Source: Thuidium tamariscinum (lineage: Eukaryota; Streptophyta; Bryopsida; Hypnales; Thuidiaceae). Taken from it: 64,000 bases of DNA. The translations under genes were made by a program, and so were the position numbers. The notes under the pieces are model-generated. The model ran no database searches. It worked only from the letters and a program-made list of their open reading frames with translations, and was not told where the DNA came from. Shown here piece by piece: positions 37,049 through 46,335 of this stretch. The stretch is taken from positions 8,928,001 to 8,992,000 of the forward strand of contig OX344753.2 of NCBI GenBank assembly GCA_947034885.2, read 5' to 3'. The stretch's first letter is position 1. Each line of letters opens with the position of its first letter.

Positions 37049-37190
37049 TTAATGGTCTGAGTTCCGGCTGAAGAATTCGTCCAGAGTCTTCGCAGGAATA
37101 CGACAAAGTAGTTCACAAGGGAAAATGCGAAGCAAAGACCAAGCAAGGTCCAACGACTGGAAAATGTCGCGAGTATCGTAAGGGCCCTTC
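37049..37190 (-). pseudogene. V-type H+-ATPase subunit B, C-terminal fragment
   Basis: Read from 37190 downward, the frame gives [19 protein letters not shown], then [20 protein letters not shown], ending with a TAA at 37049. This is the conserved C-terminus of V-ATPase subunit B, the nucleotide-binding non-catalytic subunit of the vacuolar proton pump (family pattern [21 protein letters not shown]). Two arginine/histidine positions have become cysteine (PCELLC), which is unusual. The fragment is cut abruptly at 37190, where sequence similar to 16190 (TTAGGCCCTTACAAG) begins, so only about 46 codons remain. It may be a captured last exon or a truncated retrocopy; an intron-exon edge at 37190 cannot be excluded. 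Confidence 0.8.
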
Positions 37191-38434
37191 TAATTTGTTT
37201 AGAAATTGTTATATTAGGCCCTTACAAGTTACAACTTGAGAGTTCAGAATGTCTTGCACTAAAACATGGTTATAAAATATAAATCTCTCCCTTTATTGTT
37301 AACCCCTAAAGGACCAAGGCCATTTTTTTGTTACAAACCACTCAGAACTGTCATTTCTGCTGCGTTCACTATAAGAAAACCAAGAAAATACTTTTCTTCG
37401 GATCTAACCTTAGGATCTTGTACTTTACTTATCTAGGAAAAAGTGGCAAAAATATTAGATGACTTTGATTGCTATTCGTGGAATTTTTTGGAACTATGGA
37501 GTACGGAGTATGGACCTTGAATTAAAATTTTTGAAGGAATTTGAAGAACTTGGATGGGAGTTGAAAGTCTAAGACGAAAATTTCACGAAAAATAGGCTTG
37601 ATTTTCATTATTCCAAAAATTGTTAAGTACAAGTAAGTCCAAGATTGAAAGAAAAACTAAATCATTAATAGCTCTAACATGGGATTCAAACACAATAACC
37701 TCAATGGTGAGATTGTTCTAGTTTTTTTCAACCCCTCGTCCCTTATTTTCAATATTTTGAGTTCATTGGATCATAAATGTTGTTATTGCCTTATTGGGAA
37801 TCAATTGTGAAAAAAATTACATTCCATGGAAGTTAATCAACTTTTTTATCTTCTGAAGAAGTTTGTAAAAACTAAAAACGAGGATCAAATTTGAAATTTC
37901 AGCCCGTAGGTACTACCACAAATCCCATGTTTCCCCACAAGGGCCAAAAGTGAATGATCCTTTAGGATTCCAACTTTCAATTGGAATTTCATTAAATTTG
38001 AATATTCCTTTGTCATAGAAGGTGTGTTACTATGTTTGGAGCAATTTGAATCACCTGAATTTCAACAAATGATATTGACAATTTCCAATATTTAAGACTA
38101 GTATCATTATAATTTCCTAGAATTACAAATTCTTCCAAAAGAAATTAATTTTTGTTGAAATTGAAAACGTACTACGGTAATATAAATCATTCCTCTCTAT
38201 CAGGTCCTAAGGTGAATTTTGGATAGATATAATTTGAACATTGAAACCTAAAGTCATAGTTATTCCATGAAGTGTTCAAATTCCCCAAAATGCATGCAAA
38301 TTGCAAAGAGAATCTAGCATTTATTTCTGATTTTCGAGAAGATTCAACATCAACTTGGCTAGTTTCAAAACCTAAACCAATGTAAACTGCTTACTCAATG
38401 AATTTCAAGAATTCAAGTATCGATGTAGGTCTTT

Positions 38435-38760
38435 CAGGGTTTCAAACCCCCCGCCCGTCCGTCTGCTCTTCCGTCGGTGCCCCGTCCGCCCCTCTTTGCC
38501 CCCGTCCGCCCCTTGGTGCCCCGTCCGCCCGTCGGTCGGTCCGTCGCTGCGTCCGCCTCCGACAGGCGCCGTCCGCGTTGTCCGTCCCTCGGTGAGTCCG
38601 CCTGCTGTCCGTGCGATCCAGCGGACGCCGATTTCTATCCGCTGGATTCTGGCGTCCGCCTCTCTGCCGTCGGATGAGCATCTGGCCGTCTGCCTCGGTG
38701 GGGGGCGGACAGCTCAGCATAAGAAGCGGGGCGGACGGCTCATTTGGCCACAACCGTTTC
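38435..38760. repeat. CGTCCG island 5, upstream of gene at 39020
   Basis: CGTCCGCCC repeats starting with CAGGG at 38435. Followed by a leader, CATTTGGCCACAACCGTTTC, that is alignable with the leader behind island 7. No matching right end or duplication (AGGTCTTT) was found. Confidence 0.8.
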
Positions 38761-39019
38761 CCTCCGGAGTGGACGATCCAGTGGCCGATTTTAATCTGTG
38801 GCTCTGCGCGTCCCTTCCGACGTTGTGTGCAAACGGTTGTGCTTCATTAATCATCACTAAAATGCTTAACGAACTTTAGTTGAAGTAATGATCAGGCTCT
38901 GAGGGACTACAACTTCATCTAAACTGCATCGCATTGTAACTTTGAAGCATTTCGATTTCTTATTGCTGGAATTAGTATAAACGAAGTCATCAGTTGCTCT
39001 CATTTTAGTCAACGCCACC

Positions 39020-40093
39020 ATGCCTCGTGATGAAAACAAGAAAAATAAGGGGAAATCCCAAAGCATAAATTGGGATGATTGGAATGATCTAATGTGTGTT
39101 GGTGAACCCGGATGGGAGAGTGAACCAAAGAAAGTTTGGACCGCCACTACGTGCAAGAAGTACGTGAAAATGACGCACATTGCCAAATTGTGGGCATCGG
39201 ACCGTGCAGCGCAACAAGTTCGCTATTGGGAAGGGCAGACATCTACGTGTCTCAATAGGCACTTTGTTCACCGATACGATGAAGTGACGCGTAATGCTGG
39301 TATACGTGACTCCAAACCAAATGTCATGAATTATACAAACATGGCCATGGTCTGAGCAGAGATTGTACTTCACAAAGATGTTGATTGGCGCACAATATAT
39401 AGAAAAGATGTGGCGACTCTCAATCGCAACGAAGCAGTCATTTATACGAGCTGGACTAATGCAAGCGATTGTATGCCCGAATGGTCCAATCGAGGGCAAT
39501 TTGGATTTCCTGCAACAGTGATGCTGGATGCAGACGAGCCCGTCCAAGATGATGATGATGATGTTGAAGAGGCTACTGCACCCGTGGCCGGTGGAGAGAG
39601 GCATGAACGTAGAGAAGCTCGAGAAGACATTCAATACGAGCATGAAATGCGTGAGGCAATGCGGAGAAGCATAGAAGATCGTGGTCCACAATATGGTTAC
39701 GATGGGTACTATGGACGTGAACGTGGTACACATGACCCACGAGGTGGGCAGAGTGGTTCTCAAATCATAGGAGGAAGCCACAGAACCGCACACAATGCTC
39801 CTTCTACCCAAGAAGGCTCCCAATACCATTCGAGGTCTAGTGGAGGTGGTTCATATGGAAATTATGGGCATCATGGAGGGTCTTACCATGGCCGTTTAAA
39901 TGAAGGAGGCTCCTACTATGGAGATTCAGTTCCTCCTCCAACCTTTGGAGGGCCTCATTACGGGAATTATGGACAAGGAGGAGCGGGAAGCGGAGCAGGA
40001 GATGTGTACGGTGGAGGACCATATATGGGGGTGTATGGATCTAGTTCTGTAGGCCATAGTCAGAGAGATGATACTGACTCAGATTCCGAGTGA
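39020..40093 (+). pseudogene. UIM-like, Gly/Tyr-rich protein gene, copy 1 (one in-frame TGA)
   Basis: A single-frame gene of 357 codons, broken only by a TGA at 39353-39355 (residue 112). The sister gene at 44979 has TGG (W) there. Layout: basic Lys-rich start; a conserved domain of about 150 residues (MCVGEPGWE, TTCKKYVKMTH, TCLNRHFVHRY, NVMNYTNMAMV, VIYTSWT, CMPEWSNRG) with Cys/His spacing (C-x7-H, C-x3-H) that might bind metal; an acidic linker (QDDDDDVEE); a helix EHEMREAMRRSIED at residues 207-220 that fits the ubiquitin-interacting-motif pattern; a Gly/Tyr/Ser-rich tail (PPPTFGGPHYGNYG); and an acidic end DDTDSDSE. I do not recognise the N-terminal domain. The start GCCACCATGCC is a strong initiation context. 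Conservation of both ends between copies suggests past selection. Confidence 0.75.
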
Positions 40094-40617
40094 AGTACAA
40101 CAAAAAGACTACACTCTTGTAGTGACTAGTCCGCACTACGGTGTAATGATTGTAATCCACTGCCATGTACCGTAGGTGGTGGCAAGCATGGTATTGTAAT
40201 GTTGGTGAGGGGTACTCACGAACCTATAAGTATTTATGAAAATACAAATTTTTGAAATGCGTGAATACAATACTAGATCTATGGATGGGACCTTTGACCT
40301 GTAGTATTAAAATTAACCAATGTGTAGCTCTTGTTATTTTTTAAATACGAATATTGCATCAGAATGTTTTTCCCTATTTTCTAGTACTCCGATTACAATG
40401 CCTCCTCGAACTTATATTTGAAACATAGTTTTAACAACTTAGAATTGTGAAGTAGAATTTAATAAGCTAAAAACTTGATTGGGGTTATGCTTGTTATGCC
40501 TTTGAACCTAATATTATTTTGATGACCCATTTTGAAAATTGTGAAAATTGTCAAGGCAATACTTGGTCATTTAGGGGTTAAAAGAAATATAAAACTTACA
40601 TGTTAGTTTATTTAAGT

Positions 40618-40782
40618 TTATGAGAATAAAATAAGAGAGGCCCTAATTACTCATCCGTAGTCCAAAGAGGTTGAATGAAACTTTCACATGTGTTTTTTTT
40701 CCTATGTGATCTCTAGCATGTCTATTTAGAATTTGTATGAGAATAAAATAAGAGAGGCCCTAATTACTCATCCGTAGTCGAA
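40618..40782 (+). repeat. 43-bp direct repeat pair
   Basis: The sequence starting ATGAGAATAAAATAAGAGAG and ending CATCCGTAGTC occurs at about 40620-40662 and again at about 40738-40780. Non-coding. Confidence 0.8.
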
Positions 40783-40817
40783 ATTCAATGACATTCCAGC
40801 TTCTCCAATTGTTTATG

Positions 40818-41245
40818 ACATTCCAACCTCTCCATATTTTTTTTGGCCCGTCTTCACGTGAAATTTGAAATGAATAGGCCATTTACAAAGTAGACCCAAA
40901 AATGGCTACGTGGCGTATTTTTTGAAATAAAATCAAAACTAGACAATTTCAAATGTGGAATGGAAATTTGTCATAGAACATAAATGTCCTATGACATTCC
41001 AGCTTCTCCATATTTTTGTCGACCCCTTCTCACGTGAAATTTCAGATGAATAGGGCACTTAGCAAAAAACTCCAAATATCACAATGTAGCCTATTTTTTG
41101 GAATCTCACAAAAAGTAGGCAATTTCAATTTCTGAATGGAAATTTGTCATAGAATACAAATGTTCTAAGAAATTTCAACCTCTCCATATTTTTTTGGCCC
41201 CTCTTCACGTGAAATTTCAAATGAATAGGCCTTTTACAAAGTAGG
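40818..41245 (+). repeat. Tandem repeat, about 175-bp unit, 2.5 copies
   Basis: Units begin with ACATTCCA.C.TCTCCATAT near 40820, 40992 and 41167, and contain TCACGTGAAATTT and ATGAATAGG. The array stops where CGGACG island 6 begins. Confidence 0.75.
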
Positions 41246-41249
41246 CCGT

Positions 41250-41545
41250 TGGATTAGGCGGACGGCACCCGCCCGATCATGGTTGTTCGTCAGATCGATC
41301 GGACGGCGGACTTCCCGTCTACCCGATCGGGCGGACGCGTTTCCGACGTGCATTGCGTCGGCGGACGGGCTGCTGCCGTCCGATCACACGGACGCCCAAT
41401 CCCACGACCATCCGATGTCGCGGACGCCCGATTGCGCGGACCCGTGCGCGCCGTCCGATCGATCGGACGGCGGCGTCGGGGCCGTCCGCACAGGTTTAGG
41501 GCGTCCGCCAGGGTGTAAGAGGGGCGGTTTAGGCCGTCCGCCCTC
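41250..41545. repeat. CGGACG island 6, upstream of the kinase-like gene
   Basis: GC-rich array with mixed CGGACG, CGATCGGACGG and CGTCCG. No clear CAGGG terminus or target duplication was found, unlike islands 1, 4, 7 and 8. It is followed at 41577 by GCGGAGTGGAAAGCTTAGTG, alignable with the leader of gene 1 (CCGGAGTGGACGATCCAGTG). Confidence 0.75.
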
Positions 41546-41705
41546 ACTCTTGTTTTCTCCCTTGCATTTTGCACGCGCGGAGTGGAAAGCTTAGTGGCTT
41601 AAGTTCTTAAGTCTCCATTGGTTCCCTTCCAAGGGAAAGCAAGGGTGACATTATTGGGGCCCCCTTGTTGCTTTTTTTTGAAGTTTTCACGTGATTTTTA
41701 TCATG

Positions 41706-43205
41706 ATGGCACGAACCAAAAAGGTGGGTAAAAGGAAACTAGAGGAGGATGCAGGTCCATCTAAAGAGGAGGCACGTGCAAACAAGCCCTCTGAAGTATT
41801 GAATAATATGATGATTAAAGTGATCGTGGACTTCTATGAATCGGAGAGCACGATGTCCTTGCAGATGAAGTATGTTCGCTACAATGAGGACTGTCCTAAA
41901 AAATTCAAGGACGACATGTGGCGACGGTTTATGGATGCGGTTTCTGTTCCACAATGGCACAGTGAGATGGATAAGAGTGGCTTTTAGCAGTTTTTGAAAA
42001 ATAAGGTGCATGACGCGTTGTGGAATGCGAAGGACATCTTAACGAAGTATGGGAAGCATCGCCGTCAACATGATGCCGCATTTCAGCAAGTCATTCTAAG
42101 GGCTGAATTGTTTGTCGGCCGATGTACTCCATTCGCGTCTGCCAGGAACAAACGAGGATCTATGGGTTGGTGGAAAATTAGTGATGGAATGGTTGAATTG
42201 ACGGAAGGCAGGAAGCATCTAATAGCACTTCTAGACACGGCAACCGTGATTTCTTGTGATGATGTCGTGACCAAAGGCGGATACGCAACAATTCGGAGGG
42301 TGCAAATTCAGGGATGCCGTGAAATACCTGAGTATTGGGAGTTTGCAGCAAAGCTATCTAATGTATAGCAGACGCTACCTCATCTTGCAAAGGCGGAACA
42401 CCAAAACGAGTCCATGGTGGTGCGGATTGGCCATCCCGGAGTGATACGGTTTGCTACAGTTCATACAAGGAGGAATGAAGGATATGCATATTGGTGGAAT
42501 GGCGGGACCTTGCGGAAGATGATGCATTTGGATAGAATTTATCCAGACAATATACGTATGCACTTGAAATATAGCTCGCCAACGGATGCGGATGTCATTG
42601 CCACGGACCATCTTGCACGATTTTGGAAGAAACATACGGAGCTAGCATGGGCGTTGTTGCATATCATGCATGCGGTGCACGATGCAGGATATTTGCACAA
42701 TGATATCTCACTAGACAACATTATGTTGTACTTTCCCGCGGACGAGTCGCGCGTGTACATTGGAGTGTGCGATTGGGGCATGACTTCGTACGTTACAGAA
42801 CCATCGAAGTCATTGTACGTGTTCACATCCGAACAAGAGATGGACGCTGCTTTGCAAAACCGTTGGTGAGTGACAAAGAAGATTGCATATTTGCACGAAA
42901 AAGACAAAAATGTGCAAGTAATTCCAAGTTTATCCATTGCAACGGAGGAGTACGCGGTGTGCAAAATAGCCATGGCAATTAACAGGGATTGCATGTCAGA
43001 GGAGTACCACAAGTTGAACATGGAAACGGCAAGCATGAGCAAATTTGATCACCAAGCGTTGGCAATGTCATTTCGTGTGTACTTGGAGCGCCCTTGCAAA
43101 GACGGCCCGGAGAATGCGGGCGGTTTGGCACGCATCATCAATCGTTGGACCAGTACTTTCAACTGGCCAATTCCCAATGAACACTTTCGGCGTTCGTATG
43201 AATAG
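41706..43205 (+). pseudogene. Protein-kinase-like gene with three in-frame stops
   Basis: One frame of 499 codons, interrupted by TAG at 41985 (residue 94), TAG at 42366 (residue 221) and TGA at 42867 (residue 388), with no frame change. Start at 41706 (MARTKKVGKRKLEED), a basic nuclear-type N-terminus. The kinase fold is shown by GGYATIRR (glycine-loop-like), HLARFWKKHTELAWALL, HNDISLDN at residues 331-338 (catalytic loop, HRDxxxxN replaced by HND...N) and VCDWGM at residues 356-358 (DWG in place of DFG), then an APE-less C-lobe. The catalytic Asp, Asn and metal-binding Asp are present, so activity is conceivable, but the VAIK lysine is not obvious. The first 200 residues are unrecognised. 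All three stops would be tryptophan if they are TGG changed to TAG/TGA. Confidence 0.7.
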
Positions 43206-43747
43206 ATCGGCATAGTATAGTAGCATACGTAAGTATAGAATGATATGTAGTCTATATTATAGAGAGAATGTATACGTGTGGCATATATAATACGTAGTGT
43301 ATATACGGAGCACCAATGTGTGGCAACCCAAATGAAATCTATTATATTTTTTGAATTACTGAAAGCATTTGAAAATTTCAGCTATTAATGTTTTTGATCT
43401 TTGATACTTGATAGACAAACGTATTCGGGGGGGAATGAGATCAATAGTATTTATTGTTGGTAGATGTTGTTGTGCACATAGATACTTGATAAGGTTGTGT
43501 AACAATTTGCATGATGTATAAGGTCTAAGTAGTAAGTAAGGTAGAAGTACCTATTAGCACCCTGACTTGCAATCTAAGTATGTTAGGGTGAACTTCAAGA
43601 GAGTTATATATTTTTCAGAGGTGTACAAATGTTTCAGAAATGAAATTCAAATGACAAAATTCCTTTTGCGGAGCTCTGAGAAATTCATGGCAATTTTAAA
43701 TAAAATCATGACATGGACAGATCATGATTCAAAATTCAAAAATGCCA
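43206..43747. other. 3' flank of the kinase-like gene and hAT-family segment
   Basis: An AT-rich trailer (43206-43560) with no gene. From 43655 it matches 19534 onward (AATGACAAAATTCCTTTTGC). Confidence 0.5.
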
Positions 43748-44329
43748 TTAACCCCAAAAGGACCCGTGCCCCAAATGCACTTCAAAATACTAAAAACTTG
43801 TCCCGAAAGGAATGTCAAAAATCAAAATCTTCATGATTAAATTTTTTTTAAGAAAACCAACCTGTCGATCTTTTTGTTAACTTGTTCAAGTAATAGGGTA
43901 CATTGTTCCAAAATTTTATTGTGAATTTCCCCACCAATTAATATTTGCAACTAAAAAGATAACTAAAATTTCTCTCAAAATCATTTGAATTTCCTCATAG
44001 TGATATAAAATTCATAGTTTCAAGTAATAAAAATATAAGATTGATGTTTGAACAAAATAAGATATGCTTATTTTAGCTTAAAGATGATATTTGACCAAAT
44101 GGAATAGAAACTATGAAATTTATTGATTTAAAATTTATATTTTGGTTTCAATTGATTTTGTGAAGATTTTTAATTGAAACAAAAACAACAAAATCAATTG
44201 AAACAAAAATTTGATTGAAACAATAGTTGATTATCAATTGAATCAAAAATGGGAGCAATTGATTTTGAGAAAAATTCTAATTGTTATCATTTTTTTACAA
44301 AAATTAAAAATAAATACAGAAAACTAGTA

Positions 44330-44337
44330 GAAAAAAT
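44330..44337. repeat. 8-bp target-site duplication (GAAAAAAT) of hAT-type copy 2
   Basis: It abuts CAGGG at 44338. The identical GAAAAAAT at 52484-52491 abuts CCCTG at 52483. Confidence 0.85.
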
Positions 44338-44775
44338 CAGGGATGACGGGATGTCCGGACGTCCACGGGACGTAGGCGCTAACCCTCGGACGTCCATTGA
44401 CATTTGAAATTTTGTTTCTGTACGTCCAACGGACGGACGACCAGACGCTTCCGCGGATGGCATTTCGGACGGACAGAGTGCGGACGGGCACGCCGCCGGC
44501 TTGCGGACGCGCGGACGGGTTGCAAACGGACTGCGGATGCATTGCGGACGAGCGGATGGTGCGGAGAGCGTCCGCAGTCCGTTCGCACTCTGTCCGCCCG
44601 TCCGCAGTCCGCCGGCACACCGTCCGCAGTCTGTCCACACTCTGTCCGCAGTCCGTCCGCACCGCCGAATCCGACTGGCGATCAATTCTGGCCACACGAT
44701 CTTCCGTCCGCGCTGAATGCCGTCCGATTTTGATGGAGACGTCGCCCGCCGTCCGCGAGTATAAGTAGCATCGCG
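44338..44775. repeat. CGGACG island 7 (left subterminal array of hAT-type copy 2)
   Basis: Repeats of GCGGACGG and TCCGCAGTCCG. Around 44569 the orientation of the motif switches from CGGAC to GTCCG. It ends near a possible TATA element, GAGTATAAGTAG. Confidence 0.85.
44755..44767 (+). promoter_or_regulatory. TATA-like element of the gene at 44979
   Basis: GAGTATAAGTAGC lies about 215 bp before the ATG, at the edge of the CGTCCG island. It is followed by the leader shared with the 39020 gene. Promoter role is inference. Confidence 0.4.
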
Positions 44776-44978
44776 GACGGCTCATTGAGGCACAATTGTT
44801 CGCCTTCCAAAGTGGGTAATCCAGTGCCTCAAGCTCTATGAGCCCCTTTCAACTTGGTGAGATGGTTGTGATTAAAACTTGAATACTTTCATAGTATTGA
44901 GTTTTAATTATTATTTGCTTTTGCGGGCCCCAAAATTCCCATCACCCTAATTCTGGACTTTGGGGTAATTTTATTACC

Positions 44979-46055
44979 ATGCCTCGCAACGATAAACCAA
45001 AATCCAGTTCCAAGGGCAAATCCCAAGACATGAATTGGGAGGATTGGGCAAACCCTTTGTGTGTAGCAGAACCTGGATGGGAGGAGGAGCCGAAGAAATC
45101 TTGGGACTGCACAACATGCAAGAAGTACGTCAAAATGACGCACCTCTCAAAAATGTGGTCAAGAGAACGTGCTGAAAAACAAGTTTGTCGTTGGGAGGGA
45201 CAAATTTCGACGTGTCTAAGCAAGCACTTTGTCTACCGGTATGAGGAAGTCACACAGTCAACTGAAATACGTGACTCCAAACTAAATGTGATGAACTACT
45301 CCAACATGGCCATGGTTTGGGCGGAGATTGTGCTCCACAAAGATGTGGATTGGCGCACAATTTATGGCAAAAATGTCCACCAACTACATCGTACTGATGC
45401 TGTTATTTATACGAGTTGGACTGGTATAAGTGATTGTATGCCAGAGTAGTCTAACCGAGGCCAACTTGGATATGTGCCGGTTGTATTGCCGGATGCTGAG
45501 GATGATTGGGAGGAGGAGGAGGAGGAGGAGAAGGATGCTTCAACGCTTGTGTCATTTGGAGAGATACCTAGGCGTAGACAAGAACGCGAAGACATCCAAT
45601 ACCAGCAAGAAATGCGAGATGCAATGCAACGAAGTCTCGAGGATCGTGGTCGACCACATGGGCATCATGGATCGTATCAACATGACCATGGTGTTTATGG
45701 GACCCAAAATCGCCAAACTGATCCACACTATAGTAATGACCCTCGAGGTGGCTATGGCAACTACCAAGGTAGCCAAGGAACCACACATGATTATGGTTCC
45801 AACCAAGGTAGTTCTCAGTACTATCCTGGATTCTCTGGAAGTAGTTCTTATAATGATACATGGCACAGGGGATCTCAGCGTGATGATTCAATTCCTCCTC
45901 CAACTTTTGGAGGACCTTACTATGGAAATTATGGGCATGGAGGTGCATCAAGCGGATCTGGAAACATGTGGGGTGGTGGACCATTTCTCGGGACTTTTGG
46001 ATCTGGTTCAACTGGCCCAACTTGCAAAGATGACACCGATTCGGAATCTGAGTGA
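44979..46055 (+). pseudogene. UIM-like, Gly/Tyr-rich protein gene, copy 2 (one in-frame TAG)
   Basis: Paralogue of the 39020 gene: 358 codons, with one TAG at 45447-45449 (residue 157) where the sister has W in CMPEWSNRG. No frame change. It shares the N-terminal domain (CVAEPGWEEEPKKSW, TTCKKYVKMTH, NVMNYSNMAMVWAEIVLHKD), an acidic run (DDWEEEEEEEKD), the UIM-like helix QQEMRDAMQRSLED at residues 209-222, a Gly/Tyr/Ser-rich tail with PPPTFGGPYYGNYG, and the acidic end DDTDSESE. It lies 640 bp inside the left end of hAT-type copy 2 and reads inward. Upstream, its leader is alignable with that of copy 1, and about 250 bp downstream is also similar. Function unknown; a role in ubiquitin recognition is inference from the motif alone. 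Confidence 0.75.
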
Positions 46056-46335
46056 GGGAAAAAAATTTGGAAGATTGTAGCGAAACAATGGTTGCTTTAA
46101 AATAGAAATATAGTAATATGCAATCGATTTTTGTATATTCTTGCCATAGGATACAGATTGGCATAAGGACGATATGAGGATGTTCGCCATTTTTTGAATA
46201 CAAATTTTGAGTACGCCTATTTGTAAATTCCGATCCAATTATGTCCCATTTTCTTTGTGAAGCTTCTATACTGCCTCCTTATTTACGAAGCTGTGAGTTT
46301 GTGTGTTCATTATGTTTGCCCCAAAAACAAATTAA

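Larger units (their letters stand above)
37303..40577. mobile_element. TTAA-flanked element carrying the first UIM-like gene (3,275 bp)
   Basis: Flanked by TTAA at 37299-37302 and 40578-40581. Ends are CCCCTAAAGGACCAAGG and (reverse complement) CCCCTAAATGACCAAGT, the best-matched ends in the window. Its first 850 bp matches the 16268 element. A CGTCCG island and a gene (39020-40093) lie within it. The island begins CAGGGTTTC at 38435, so it may be a hAT-type end inserted in the TTAA element and later truncated. Confidence 0.6.

Noticed and set aside
39089..39829. 246-codon minus-strand frame
   Set aside because: It is the antisense shadow of the UIM-like gene, and the paralogue does not preserve it.
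38435..43570. A third complete hAT-type element containing the UIM-like and kinase genes
   Set aside because: The base sequence has a CAGGG start but no matching right end or AGGTCTTT duplication could be found.
45430..46203. Long overlapping frames at 45430-46080 (plus) and 45568-46203 (minus)
   Set aside because: They are shadows of the UIM-like gene in other frames; only the 44979 frame matches the paralogue at 39020.
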